DNA of 64,000 nucleotides from QYOJ01 sp964616825 (GTDB lineage: Bacteria; Bacteroidota; Bacteroidia; Bacteroidales; FEN-979). Location: assembly GCA_964616825.1 (NCBI GenBank), contig CAZTSX010000002.1, positions 62,001 through 126,000 of the forward strand, in the 5' to 3' direction. This document shows, piece by piece, positions 53,981-63,388 of this stretch (position 1 is the stretch's first letter; every line of letters begins with the position of its first letter). The notes beneath the pieces were generated by a model. It was given only the letters and a program-made list of their open reading frames with translations. It was not told the DNA's origin and ran no database searches. The translations under genes were made by a program, and so were the position numbers.

Positions 53981-55066
53981 ATGAAAAAGCAACTGGTTGC
54001 ATTATCAGTCCTTTTTGGAATATCTCTGATTTCAGTTACCTAATACTCCTGCAGCAACAAGGAACCAGGAGGCGATCCCGAGAATATGACCTGGATCACC
54101 TGCACGGGCACCAACCTGGATACCACGACTTATTATGTTTCTCTCAGCGGGAATGACGGGAATAGTGGCCTGAGTCCGGCCACTGCATTCAAAACTCTCG
54201 CAAGGGCTTTTACCGTCATCAGACCAGGCGGAACGATACGCATTCTTCCCGGAACATATAATACCGGGATTGCTTTACAATTATGTGGCGATCTGGCCGC
54301 TCCTATTACCGTAGAAGGATACCAGGGGGTACCGGTACTCGATGGACAGAACGTTAGCGCAATCGGGATTTTCTGTGAAGGATGTAAGAATATGATTTTC
54401 AGGAACATGAAAATCCAGTATTATACTGACATCGGGATTGGTGTCGAGAATGGAAATACCTTCATCTTCAGTAACCTGGAAGTTCTGGAAAACGGGCATG
54501 CTGTTCAGCTGACAGACTGGGAGCTGGAAGGCTATGGTATTCATGTCGATTACTCGGAGAATATTGAGATCAGGAACAATACCGTCTACCGGAATGGACC
54601 GGAACCACAGATTTTTCCCGGTTACTTGATGGGTACAGGGATCAACACGTTCGGAAATACAAATGTGGTGATTGCCGATAATGAATCTTACCGGAATATC
54701 GGTGGGGGAATCCTCGTTGAAGATAGCTGGAACGTGGTAGTTGAACGAAATAATATTTATGAAAACGATCTGGATGCTACGGTCGATGAGTGGTGGGATG
54801 GAGGGATCTGGCTCGACGGTGGTGGAAATGTAATCCTCAGAGATAACAACATTCATGACAACATGGGGCCCGGAATGGAGGTCAGTAACGAAGATAACCA
54901 GTGGATCAGAGGGTATATCCTGGAAGATAATAAATGCAATAACAACTACTACGGAATCTATATCTGGGGATTTGGAACGACAACCTGGCCCGACACCGCT
55001 ATTATCCAAAACATCAACAACGACTTCACCGGGAACTCAGTACAGGATGTTTGGATCGGGCTGTAA
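53981..55066 (+). pseudogene. parallel beta-helix lipoprotein gene with nonsense codon in the signal peptide
   Basis: From ATG 53981 the frame encodes a signal peptide MKKQLVALSVLFGISLISVT, then TAA at 54041-54043, then YSCSNKEPGGDP and, in the same frame, the rest of the protein to 55066. The body has YYVSLSGNDGNSGLSPATAF (DUF1565-like start) and right-handed beta-helix repeats with NNxxYxN motifs (IEIRNNTVYRNG, VVVERNNIYENDL). The stop sits exactly at lipobox position -3, before Y-S-C. A single base change from TTA (Leu) would explain it. Translation from ATG 54086 is possible but would lack export. It may also be a sequencing error. Confidence 0.78.
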
Positions 55067-55072
55067 TTTGAC

Positions 55073-55150
55073 ATGACCCCTTCCTGACCTCCCCCTGGAG
55101 GGGAGGAAATTTCGCGAAGCGAGCAAGCCCCCTTCAGGGGATTTAGGGGT
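55073..55150. repeat. REP-like hairpin block between convergent genes
   Basis: CCTCCCCCTGGAGGGGAGG (55088-55106) forms a 7-bp stem, followed by the palindrome TTCGCGAA and a second hairpin CCCCTTCAGGGG. It separates the beta-helix gene from the convergent small membrane protein gene and could stop transcription from both sides. Confidence 0.5.
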
Positions 55151-55151
55151 A

Positions 55152-55523
55152 TCATCCAGTATTCTGATACGACACCCGGAAGTTGAAATATTTTAACAAC
55201 ACCTGGTCGGAAAAGAATGTAAAGAGAACCAGCAAACCTATTCCTGTTACCAGTTGCCAGTTGTCGAGCAGAAGTGTGAGAAATGGATTGGATGTATCGC
55301 GGGAAGGAAGAATCAGGATGATCAGGAGGATAACCAGGGTTCCCACAACAATAGCAGTCTTCATGGCAAAAGCCTGAATCACCTCCCTCCACCATAGCCG
55401 TTTTTCAACTTTTTCAAGCAGTGTATCTGTAAAGGTTCGGGAGAGTTCCCACTCAGGCTTCTCTTTCAACGCTTCCTGGATCAATCTGTCCAGCTCGTTC
55501 ATCTGTTCTTTTTCGGGTCCCAT
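55152..55523 (-). CDS. small membrane protein, putative anti-sigma partner
   Basis: A 123-residue protein with a hydrophilic N-terminus (MNELDRLIQEALKEKPEWEL) and two membrane helices (AFAMKTAIVVGTLVILLIIL and LVTGIGLLVLFTFFSDQVLL). I do not recognise a named family. It starts 17 bases after the stop of an ECF sigma gene on the same strand; the size, soluble N-terminus and position suggest an anti-sigma factor, which is inference. Start at MGPEKEQ; the internal MNELDR is an alternative. Confidence 0.7.
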   Translation of the reverse strand: MGPEKEQMNELDRLIQEALKEKPEWELSRTFTDTLLEKVEKRLWWREVIQAFAMKTAIVVGTLVILLIILILPSRDTSNPFLTLLLDNWQLVTGIGLLVLFTFFSDQVLLKYFNFRVSYQNTG

Positions 55524-55540
55524 ACTGTAAATTTACTAAG

Positions 55541-56119
55541 TTATTTGGTTACCGGCAACTCAGGTTGCATATCAGGAACCAATTTAATGATGCGTTCCCG
55601 AATGGTCTGACGGCCTCTGTTCAGGTAACTTTTAATCGTTCCATCCGGCATTCCTGTGATCTCCTCAATCTCTTTGTATGAGAGTTCCTCCAGGTAGAAG
55701 AGTGTAATTACCGTCCGGTACTGAACAGGTAACGACTCAATGATCTGGTGAACAATCTTCTTCATGTTATTTTTATCAAAAGCCGTATCAGCAGAATCCT
55801 CTGATAGCATGCCTGCTGTCACCGGCGTATAATCCTCTACCGGTACCACTAAATTCTTCCCCTTTTTACGGAGATAAGTGATGCTAATGTTGTAGGCGAT
55901 GGCTCCGATCCATGTGGAGAGTTTCGACTCCCCGCGAAACTTTCCGATATCCTTGAACACACGCAAAAACACCTCCTGGCATAAATCTTCTACATCTTCC
56001 TGCTGACTGACCATCCTGAGTACCATATGCCAAACCAGGTTCTTATATTTTTCGATTAAAAACCGGTTTGCATGTTTGCTCCCTGCTTGTACCTGCGCAA
56101 TCAGTGTTGCATCATCCAT
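55541..56119 (-). CDS. ECF RNA polymerase sigma factor (RpoE-like)
   Basis: A 192-residue ECF sigma factor. Region 2 has the polymerase-binding run DVEDLCQEVFLRVFKDIGKF and region 4 has LPVQYRTVITLFYLEELSYKEIEEITGMPDGTIKSYLNRGRQTIRE broken here into its helices near residues 125-175. Length is normal. Its promoter on the minus strand has CTGCAAC at -35 and TCGAC at -10, matched by the divergent DUF6249 gene promoter, so it probably activates itself and that gene. It is followed by a small membrane protein likely to restrain it. Confidence 0.92.
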   Translation of the reverse strand: MDDATLIAQVQAGSKHANRFLIEKYKNLVWHMVLRMVSQQEDVEDLCQEVFLRVFKDIGKFRGESKLSTWIGAIAYNISITYLRKKGKNLVVPVEDYTPVTAGMLSEDSADTAFDKNNMKKIVHQIIESLPVQYRTVITLFYLEELSYKEIEEITGMPDGTIKSYLNRGRQTIRERIIKLVPDMQPELPVTK

Positions 56120-56129
56120 TTTTGTATAA

Positions 56130-56156
56130 GTCGATCAACACCGGAAAATGTTGCAG
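56130..56156 (-). promoter_or_regulatory. candidate ECF promoter of the sigma gene
   Basis: On the minus strand CTGCAACATTTTC runs from 56156, and TCGAC (56134-56130) follows 15 bases after the first box. Transcription would start near the sigma ATG at 56119. Confidence 0.6.
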
Positions 56157-56176
56157 CAATAAAAAAATGGACTTTT

Positions 56177-56203
56177 CTGCAACTTTTTCATCTCCGGGTC
56201 GAC
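56177..56203 (+). promoter_or_regulatory. candidate ECF promoter of the DUF6249 gene
   Basis: CTGCAACTTTTTC from 56177 and TCGAC at 56199-56203, with the same 15-base gap as in the divergent promoter. The ATG at 56241 is about 30 bases downstream of the expected start. Confidence 0.6.
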
Positions 56204-56240
56204 ATATTCAACAAATTTAACCAAATAAATATAACAAATT

Positions 56241-56615
56241 ATGGAAATTATTGGAACAATTGTTATCGTCGGCACAGTGTTTTTCGGTGTATTCAGTTTA
56301 ATCAAGGTCTTTACCGATTATCTGTTGAAAAGAAAGATTGTGAAAGCCGGTCATATAGAAAAGGCTGGCATTCTGGATGCTCCTGCAGCCTCAACGTCAG
56401 AGAGCAAAAGTTATCCCAACCTGAAATGGGGACTGGTCGCACTAATGGCAGGACTTGGATTAATCCTGATCGAGATTTTGGACCGGACCGGTGCTATTAC
56501 ATGGCAAGATGGCTCAGACTCTTTCCTCCCTTTCGGGATAGAACTGGTAGCGATCTCACTTGGTTTTCTTATTTACTTCTTCATCGTTAATGCGAAAAAC
56601 ATGAAGAGCAGGTAA
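56241..56615 (+). CDS. DUF6249 family membrane protein
   Basis: A 124-residue protein with three membrane helices: MEIIGTIVIVGTVFFGVFSL, LKWGLVALMAGLGLILIEIL and IELVAISLGFLIYFFIVNA. I recognise it as DUF6249-like, a Bacteroidota family of unknown function. It is divergent from the RpoE-like sigma gene and both promoters carry the same -35/-10 boxes, so it is a probable member of that sigma regulon. Confidence 0.75.
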   Translation: MEIIGTIVIVGTVFFGVFSLIKVFTDYLLKRKIVKAGHIEKAGILDAPAASTSESKSYPNLKWGLVALMAGLGLILIEILDRTGAITWQDGSDSFLPFGIELVAISLGFLIYFFIVNAKNMKSR

Positions 56616-56633
56616 AGAGAAACCAACCTGCTA

Positions 56634-58052
56634 TTATTCAATAATCTTGTTTGCGAGGATTTCTGCTGATGAAGCAAATCCTTCACTAACCGAATACAGA
56701 TAGTCCCCGAGTTGATTGGAGACTGTTTTTATGACTTCTTCTGCTTTTTTCAGGATAGCTGGTTGATTTTCAATCTCCTCCACCTCAAACTTCTCTCGTT
56801 GGATTATCCAATCTTTTATCCACTTGTTCTCTCCCGATCTGATCCGATCACTCAGCGTTTTGTATTTCCAGAAAGATGAATGTTTATGAAATGTCGACGG
56901 AGCATTATCATACCCTTCCGGGATAGACGAGACTCCAAAATAAACCGGTACATAGGTAGCTGAAAAAGGAGTACTCAATCCTGTCCAGATCACAGCACCA
57001 TAGGATACCGGTTTTCCGGGTGCCAGAGTAATCACATCTGTATGAACACAATTCCAGCTGGCAATAGCACGTTCCGGCTTATCTTTATTTTGAGGAAGCA
57101 GCGGATCGAAAGGAGTACCCTGATAATGATCGCGCAGGATGGCAAAGCAGGTTTGCAGATCAATCGGGTTGGCAGGCTTTAAAAATAAGGGAAAGAATTC
57201 TGCATTTACTAGCACTTTCAACTCCGGATTCAGGAGATCAATACCCCGCCAGACTCTCCGGGTATTATAAAGGTTGTTCCCATGTTTCTCCCTCCTCCCG
57301 TTTCCAAAGATCTTCCCGAAATGAAAATCCCCATCATCCTCTTTCCATAATTTCATCTTCTGACAGAATTTCTTTAAACCTGGTGATGTCATATAGTTCA
57401 AGGTATCGTTAAAATCAATCTTTCCGATCCGGTAGCTGTTAGCCGCAATAAAATAACAGCTATCCGGTACTCTGACTGCAGCCCAGCAACTTCCTCCTCC
57501 GGCTTCCAGATACCAGATCTCGTTGGTATCGGCTACTCCGACACCACTTGGGTATTGTATTCCATATTGATTGTAGAGTTCTCCGATAAGTTGTATACAC
57601 TGCCTGGCTGTGCTGGCATGTTGAAGCGCCATGTAGCGGACGCCACCACCCAATCCTGTGTCAACCATCGGATCAGCAACCCGGGCTTTTTGGTTTCTGT
57701 CCTGGCCAAGGGCAAGTCCACCGGCAATTGCTACGCCATGCTCATTGATCGCTACAGCATCGCCCTCAGCAAAACCTTTATATATCTGTAGGATCAACAT
57801 CTCATAACCCCGCTCTTCAGGCCAATTGAATTCGGGAAGCTTTTCCGGTGCCTCATTGCCCGGAACTCTGACCAACATAGATGCTTCTGATCCGGACAAA
57901 TCATTATTGTGAGCCAGGTAAACCTGTCCATCAACAGTTGCCCCTCTCCCGGCCATCAGTAAATAGCACTCCTGTAGTTGGGCAGGAGTTGGGATAGGAA
58001 AAAGAACCTCAAGCAGAAAGGTGAGACGAATAAACCAGAAAATCTTGTGCAT
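56634..58052 (-). CDS. C69 family dipeptidase, exported
   Basis: A 472-residue Ntn-fold peptidase of family C69 (PepD-like). After a signal peptide (to about TPAQLQE) the mature N-terminus carries the nucleophile candidate Cys29 in ECYLLMAGRGATVDG, where lactobacillal PepD has CTTxLVG. Family runs AHNNDLSG, EHGVAIAGGLAL and YPSGVGVADTNEIWYLEAGGG follow. Expected to hydrolyse dipeptides in the periplasm or outside. It is convergent with the DUF6249 gene, which ends 18 bases away. Confidence 0.85.
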   Translation of the reverse strand: MHKIFWFIRLTFLLEVLFPIPTPAQLQECYLLMAGRGATVDGQVYLAHNNDLSGSEASMLVRVPGNEAPEKLPEFNWPEERGYEMLILQIYKGFAEGDAVAINEHGVAIAGGLALGQDRNQKARVADPMVDTGLGGGVRYMALQHASTARQCIQLIGELYNQYGIQYPSGVGVADTNEIWYLEAGGGSCWAAVRVPDSCYFIAANSYRIGKIDFNDTLNYMTSPGLKKFCQKMKLWKEDDGDFHFGKIFGNGRREKHGNNLYNTRRVWRGIDLLNPELKVLVNAEFFPLFLKPANPIDLQTCFAILRDHYQGTPFDPLLPQNKDKPERAIASWNCVHTDVITLAPGKPVSYGAVIWTGLSTPFSATYVPVYFGVSSIPEGYDNAPSTFHKHSSFWKYKTLSDRIRSGENKWIKDWIIQREKFEVEEIENQPAILKKAEEVIKTVSNQLGDYLYSVSEGFASSAEILANKIIE

Positions 58053-58168
58053 GAATTGGATAAAAGGTTTGATAATATGTGTTCCTGACAGATAAAGTTA
58101 AAAATATTTTTAGCTTTATCCCCCCAATCGAAAAAACCAATCTGAATATTCATTAAACAAGCCAAACT

Positions 58169-60970
58169 ATGAAGAAAACTTTTTTCCCTATCCTGGCAAT
58201 AGCATTGCTGGTATTACTGGGATGCAAATCACAGAAAGACGACCTGAATATCGTCTATGAAAAATACACCTTGCCCAATGGCCTGGATGTAATCCTGCAT
58301 GTCGACCGTTCCGACCCGATTGTAGCCTTAGCGATACGATTCCATGTAGGTTCAAACCGGGAAGTAGAAGGCCGTACGGGTTTCGCCCACCTCTTTGAGC
58401 ATATGATGTTTCAGAAGTCTGAGAATGTACCTGAAGACCAGTTTTTCAAGATCATCCAGGATGCCGGAGGAACCCTCAACGGAGGAACCGGAAACGATGC
58501 TACCACCTATTTTGAGGTGGTACCCAAAAATGCTCTTGAAAAGATCCTCTGGCTCGAATCCGACAGGATGGGATACATGATCAATACAGTGACCGAAAAC
58601 GCATTCAATATTCAGCAGAATGTAGTCCAGAATGAGAAGAGGCAGTATGTTGATAATAGGGCCTACGGTTTCACAAGCTGGGTAATAGCAACCAACCTGT
58701 ATCCCAAAGGCCATCCTTACAGCTGGACGGTCATTGGCGAGATGGAAGATCTGACTAACGCCACCGTCGATGATGTCAAGGCATTCCATGGCCAGTGGTA
58801 TGTGCCAAACAATGCCACGTTGGTGCTGGCCGGAGATTTTGATGTGGAAGAGGCCAAAAAGCTGATCGAAAAATATTTTGGAGAGATCCCCAGAGGTGGA
58901 GAGATCACCGATCCCGAGCCGATACCTGTCACCCTGGAAGAGACTATCAAAGTCTATCACGAAGACAACTTCGCCAAAGCGCCCCAGTTCAGGATGATCT
59001 GGCCAACTGTGGAAGGCTATAAGGATGATGCATACGCATTGGATTACCTGGCCGAGCTGCTCTCCCAGGGCAAGAAAGCTCCATTGTATGTGGTACTCGA
59101 AAAAGAGAAGAAGCTCTCCTCAAGACAATATGCCTATAACAGTGCTCAGGAGATCGCCGGAGCATTCAATATTGTGGTCACAGCCAACGATGGCGTAGAT
59201 TTGAAAGAGGTGGAACAGGCCATTAATGAAGCGTTTGTCATGTTTGAGGAGGAGAGCTTTACAGATGAGGATGTGGAGAGGATCAAAGCCGGTTTGGAGA
59301 CTAGCTTCTACAACAGCATCAGTAGCATCTTATATAAATCGTTTCAATTGGCCTACTATAATGAAGCGGTAAACGATCCATCCTATTACAAAGTGGACCT
59401 GGAACGCACCAAAGCAGTCACAAAAGAGGATATCCTCCGGGTATACAACAAGTACATCAAAGACAAACCCTTCCTGGCAACAAGTTTTGTTCCTAAAGGG
59501 CAGCTTGATCTGATCGCAGAGGAGTCCGTGAAATCGGGTGTGGTTGAAGAGAGTATTACGGAGGCCTCCCAGGTGGAAATAGCTGATGTTGAAGAGGAAG
59601 AGATAGTGAAAACAGAGACCTCCTTCGATCGTTCGGTGATGCCTGCCGATGGGCCTGATCCACTTCTTAATCTTCCTGTTATATGGCAGGCTGGCCTTGG
59701 CAACAAACTGAAGGTATATGGCATTGAGCATAACGAATTGCCCCTGGTACAGCTTAGCATTGTTCTGAATGGGGGCCATTACCTCGATCAACCGGAGAAG
59801 TCAGGTGTTGCTTACCTGGTGGCAGAGTTGATGATGGAAGGTACACAAAAGAGAACGCCACAAGAGTTGGAGGAGGATATTGAGAAACTGGGCGCAAGCA
59901 TTTATATGAGCGCTTCCAATACCGCCATCACCATAAGTGCCAATACATTGGTCAGAAATTATGACAGCGTTCTTTTCCTGATACAGGAGATCCTGCTTGA
60001 GCCCCGATGGGATGAAGAGGAGTTTGCGCTTGCCAGGACACGCTTACTCAACTCCCTCAAACGTCAGAAAGCCAATCCGAATACCGTGGTGAGAAATGCA
60101 TTTAATAAGCTGACATACGGAGAGGATCATATCTTTTCGATTAACCGAATGGGTACGCTGGAGACCGTTGAGTCGATTACGATCGATGACCTGAAAGATT
60201 ACTACGAGAGGAATTTCTCTCCCTCGGAAGCCGGTTTTCTGATCGCAGGAGATATCACGCAAGACCAGGTCATTGAGTCACTTCAATCACTCAATGAGAA
60301 CTGGAAGTCAAAAGAGGTAAGATTCCCGGCATATGCACTTCCGGAGGCAATAGATGCATCTAAGGTCTATTTTGTAGATGTGCCCGGAGCGAGGCAATCA
60401 GTTATCAACATTGGCTACCTGGCACTGGCCCGAACCAATCCCGATTACTACCCTGCCGTAGTGATGAACTATAAGTTGGGTGGTTCTTTTGCCGGTAATG
60501 TGAATATGGTGTTGAGAGAAGAAAAAGGATTTACTTATGGGGCCCGTACACGCTTCAGCGGAACGGAAATTCCAGGCCCGTTTGTTGCTTCAGCAAGTGT
60601 TCGCTCATCCGCAACAGAGGAGTCCGTTTACATATTTAAAGAGCTGATGGAGCAATACCGGAATGGCATAACGGAAGAGGAGTTGTTGTTTACAAAAAAT
60701 GCCCTGATCAAAAGCAATGCCAGAGCGTTTGAAACCCTCAGAGCCCTGATTGGTATGCTTCGCAACATCGCTCAGTACAACCTGCCGGTTGATTATGTGA
60801 AGGATCAGGAAAACATCGTTAAAGAGATGACACGGGAACGTATTAAAGAGCTGGCCGATAAGTATATTGTGCCTGAAAGGATGTTCTATGTGGTGGCCGG
60901 TGATGCTAAAACACAATTGCAGTCTCTGACAAAAATTGGTTTCGGGAAGCCGAAACTGATTGAGCAATAA
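58169..60970 (+). CDS. M16 family zinc peptidase, lipoprotein, two-repeat form
   Basis: A 933-residue peptidase of the insulinase/pitrilysin family. The lipobox LLGC19 ends the signal. The first repeat (about 30-480) holds the inverted zinc motif HLFEH (H74, E77, H78) and a downstream Glu near QNEKRQY; the second (about 510-930) is the catalytically silent half with NGGHYLDQPEKSGVAYLVAELM, in which the HxxEH motif is missing. The fused two-repeat form is common in Bacteroidota. Role: degradation of peptides in the periplasm. It is followed directly by a 9-bp repeat. Confidence 0.9.
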   Translation: MKKTFFPILAIALLVLLGCKSQKDDLNIVYEKYTLPNGLDVILHVDRSDPIVALAIRFHVGSNREVEGRTGFAHLFEHMMFQKSENVPEDQFFKIIQDAGGTLNGGTGNDATTYFEVVPKNALEKILWLESDRMGYMINTVTENAFNIQQNVVQNEKRQYVDNRAYGFTSWVIATNLYPKGHPYSWTVIGEMEDLTNATVDDVKAFHGQWYVPNNATLVLAGDFDVEEAKKLIEKYFGEIPRGGEITDPEPIPVTLEETIKVYHEDNFAKAPQFRMIWPTVEGYKDDAYALDYLAELLSQGKKAPLYVVLEKEKKLSSRQYAYNSAQEIAGAFNIVVTANDGVDLKEVEQAINEAFVMFEEESFTDEDVERIKAGLETSFYNSISSILYKSFQLAYYNEAVNDPSYYKVDLERTKAVTKEDILRVYNKYIKDKPFLATSFVPKGQLDLIAEESVKSGVVEESITEASQVEIADVEEEEIVKTETSFDRSVMPADGPDPLLNLPVIWQAGLGNKLKVYGIEHNELPLVQLSIVLNGGHYLDQPEKSGVAYLVAELMMEGTQKRTPQELEEDIEKLGASIYMSASNTAITISANTLVRNYDSVLFLIQEILLEPRWDEEEFALARTRLLNSLKRQKANPNTVVRNAFNKLTYGEDHIFSINRMGTLETVESITIDDLKDYYERNFSPSEAGFLIAGDITQDQVIESLQSLNENWKSKEVRFPAYALPEAIDASKVYFVDVPGARQSVINIGYLALARTNPDYYPAVVMNYKLGGSFAGNVNMVLREEKGFTYGARTRFSGTEIPGPFVASASVRSSATEESVYIFKELMEQYRNGITEEELLFTKNALIKSNARAFETLRALIGMLRNIAQYNLPVDYVKDQENIVKEMTRERIKELADKYIVPERMFYVVAGDAKTQLQSLTKIGFGKPKLIEQ

Positions 60971-60973
60971 TCA

Positions 60974-61023
60974 TCGTAACAGTCATGATGTAACAATCGA
61001 AACAATCGAGACAATCGTAACAC
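60974..61023. repeat. 9-bp tandem repeat
   Basis: TCGTAACAG, a degenerate stretch ending TGTAACAA, then TCGAAACAA, TCGAGACAA, TCGTAACAC, beginning 3 bases after the M16 stop codon. Confidence 0.65.
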
Positions 61024-61040
61024 CAAAATATCCGATTGGG

Positions 61041-61403
61041 CTATTTTTTTTCTTTTGATCTCTTTATCAGACCGAAAATCATCTGTCGGATCCTTATCAT
61101 TTTGTCATTGGTTTCTTTGATTGTAGATATGTACGATAACCTAATTGCTATTTCAAGCTGAGTTTCAATTTCAGACAAGGACCCCAAAGAGATATAGAGA
61201 AATTGAACAAACTCTTTATTATACTGTCTTGATGCGCCTTCGGCGATGTTTGAAGGGATCGAAACAGCTGCTCTACGCAATTGTTGGGATAATCCATACC
61301 GTTCTGAGATGGGAAATTTTACTGTAATTTTGTAAATATCTTCAACCAGATCCATTGAGGTTTTCCAAACATCTAACCCTTTATGCATTCTCCTGTTTTC
61401 CAT
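61041..61403 (-). CDS. four-helix bundle protein (S23/IVP family)
   Basis: A 120-residue protein of the family first found in 23S rRNA intervening sequences: HKGLDVWKTSMDLVEDIYKI, FPISERYGLSQQLRRAAVSI, PSNIAEGASRQYNKEFVQFL and the helical C-terminus. ATG at 61403 (MENRRMHKGLDVW) is the family start; earlier residues are poor. Here it stands alone between an M16 gene and an antiporter gene, as is common on Bacteroidota chromosomes. The molecular role is unknown. Confidence 0.87.
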   Translation of the reverse strand: MENRRMHKGLDVWKTSMDLVEDIYKITVKFPISERYGLSQQLRRAAVSIPSNIAEGASRQYNKEFVQFLYISLGSLSEIETQLEIAIRLSYISTIKETNDKMIRIRQMIFGLIKRSKEKK

Positions 61404-61464
61404 AGTTATTTCTTCATTAATCCGGAAAACCTCCAAAAGGTTATATCTTAGTTAACTTTTTTTT

Positions 61465-61500
61465 CGATTGTCATGACTGTCTCGACCATCACGATAGCTC
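61465..61500. repeat. 9-bp tandem repeat, 4 units, over the antiporter stop
   Basis: CGATTGTCA, TGACTGTCT, CGACCATCA, CGATAGCTC. The antiporter stop (minus strand, 61489-61491) lies inside. It is degenerate but close to the reverse complement of the 60974 array. Confidence 0.5.
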
Positions 61501-63384
61501 TCCCCGGATCTGCTCGAGTGCAGTTTCAGTTCCGAGTGCAATTACCAGGTCCCCCAGTCGAAGATGTGTGTCGCTATGGGGGACATGGAGCTCATCTTTG
61601 CGTTTGACCAGCATCAGGGCGCCATCTTTATGTAACGGGATATCTTTCACCTGGAGTCCGTCAACCGCTTCATTCAGGATGACAACCTCTTCCACGCTGA
61701 AACTTTCAAAGGTCTCCACCAGAGTATGATAGGTGGTTGGGCGCAGGATCAGGTTTTCGATCGTAGTCACAATGGTCCGATGCAAGTCGATGGTCTCAAT
61801 GCCAATGCGGTTGTAAGTCTGCTCAAGTGTTTGGGAAGGTGCAACAGCAATGACCTGGTCGTGGTGAAACTGTTGGCGAAGAAGTTCGCAGATCCGGACA
61901 TTTTCATCAGGAGATTCAGTCAGCACGACTACATAGTTGCCCGGCTTAAGGTTCAGATTGTTATATGTTTCCGGTTCTTTTCCGTCGGCGTGAATTGCAT
62001 ACATCCCTTTCTCTTCAATCTCCCTGAAACGTGAGAGGTTTTTCTCCACAATCACGGTGTGACGACCATGCAGTTTAAATCGTCGTGCCAGCAGGACAGC
62101 AGTGCTGCTTCCTCCTATGATAATCAACTTTTCCTCTGGCAGTAATGCTTTCGGACTGGTTTGGTTGTAAAGGATAGGAGAGAGGATACATGTGATGATA
62201 GCCATCAGGATAACGGCTGCATTGATCTCCGGAGAAATAAGCTCCATCTGAAGGCCGATGGCAGAAGCTGCAATGATCAGGCTCAGTCGGGAAGAGATCA
62301 GGAAACCACCAGCAATAGCTCTCCTGAAGCCGAACAGTCGACTCCAGATCAACGAGGGAAGTACTTTAACCGCATATAATGTTACCAGAAAGAGGCCCAG
62401 AAATAGAAACAGGGAACTCTCCAGGTTTGCCAGCACTGTGGGATCAAACCTGACCCCTACCATGATAAAAAATACAGGGATAAAGAAACCATATCCCATC
62501 CCATCCAGTTTCAACAGCAATAAGGAACGAGCTTTATGAGTATATGATGAGAGAAGCAATCCTCCCAGAAACGCGCCCAGCAACATCACTTCCCGACCAA
62601 AAAATTGAGATAGTACAATGAAAATCAGCAGAATAAGAAGTGTTCCTCTCACCTTGATCTGTGAGACGGCTTCCGAAAGCTGAAAGGTCAGGCGCTTGAT
62701 CAGAGGGATCTTTTTGATCAGGATGCCTGTGGAGTAAAAAATGAAAAAGAGCAGGAAGATCCCCAGGATCAACAAGATCTCAGGCTGGAATCCGTTTTTC
62801 AGTACAAATGCTGAAAAGGAAAAGAGGATGATACTTAGGATATCGGCAACCACAGCGGCCAGAATGATCATCTGCCCGTACCGGCTGGTGATCTCTCCCC
62901 GCTCTTTGAGTACCGGAACGATGATCCCGACCGATGTGGTGATCATGATCAGGGCAAAATAAAATGTGTTCTCCATGGGGATGAAGTCACTCAGGATGAT
63001 AGCACTTCCATAGGAGAGTCCAACTGTAATCAGGAAGATGGAAAATCCGACCAGCAGTGGGTTGCTTAAGTAACGGGAAACCGTCAGTCTTCGTCGTGGG
63101 AGGGAAGCGATGACCTGGTCGACATCGATCTCCAGACCGCTCAGAAACATCAGGAACATAAATCCGGTAAAAGCCAGAAAGTCGAGGATCATCATGCTCT
63201 CCGGAGAAGAATAACCGATTAGAAGCTTACCAAAAGCAAACCCGATAATGATCTCCATGATCACTGTCGGGACTTTTCGCATCCGCAGAACCGACATCAA
63301 CAACGGCGTCATCCAGGCAATAGCAACTATCACCAATAATGGGAGGTAGTCAAAGTAGCTGAATATCGCTAAAAAAAAGGTCAT
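61489..63384 (-). CDS. CPA2-type cation:proton antiporter with TrkA domains
   Basis: A 631-residue transporter with about twelve membrane helices (residues 1-385), then a TrkA-N nucleotide-binding domain (IIGGSSTAVLLARRFKLHG, about 408-426) and a TrkA-C domain (VVILNEAVDGLQVKDIPL) at the end. The arrangement is that of Kef/CPA2 K+ or Na+/H+ antiporters gated by bound nucleotides. ATG at 63384 (MTFFLAIFSYFDY) is preferred to a TTG three codons upstream. The final residues (ELS) and stop are inside a 9-bp repeat. Confidence 0.9.
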   Translation of the reverse strand: MTFFLAIFSYFDYLPLLVIVAIAWMTPLLMSVLRMRKVPTVIMEIIIGFAFGKLLIGYSSPESMMILDFLAFTGFMFLMFLSGLEIDVDQVIASLPRRRLTVSRYLSNPLLVGFSIFLITVGLSYGSAIILSDFIPMENTFYFALIMITTSVGIIVPVLKERGEITSRYGQMIILAAVVADILSIILFSFSAFVLKNGFQPEILLILGIFLLFFIFYSTGILIKKIPLIKRLTFQLSEAVSQIKVRGTLLILLIFIVLSQFFGREVMLLGAFLGGLLLSSYTHKARSLLLLKLDGMGYGFFIPVFFIMVGVRFDPTVLANLESSLFLFLGLFLVTLYAVKVLPSLIWSRLFGFRRAIAGGFLISSRLSLIIAASAIGLQMELISPEINAAVILMAIITCILSPILYNQTSPKALLPEEKLIIIGGSSTAVLLARRFKLHGRHTVIVEKNLSRFREIEEKGMYAIHADGKEPETYNNLNLKPGNYVVVLTESPDENVRICELLRQQFHHDQVIAVAPSQTLEQTYNRIGIETIDLHRTIVTTIENLILRPTTYHTLVETFESFSVEEVVILNEAVDGLQVKDIPLHKDGALMLVKRKDELHVPHSDTHLRLGDLVIALGTETALEQIRGELS

Positions 63385-63388
63385 AAGG

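Noticed and set aside
53974..54156. Separate 60-codon gene at the beta-helix start
   Set aside because: Frame differs from the signal-peptide frame of MKKQLVALSVL and ends in unrelated sequence; the beta-helix frame with one stop codon explains the region better.
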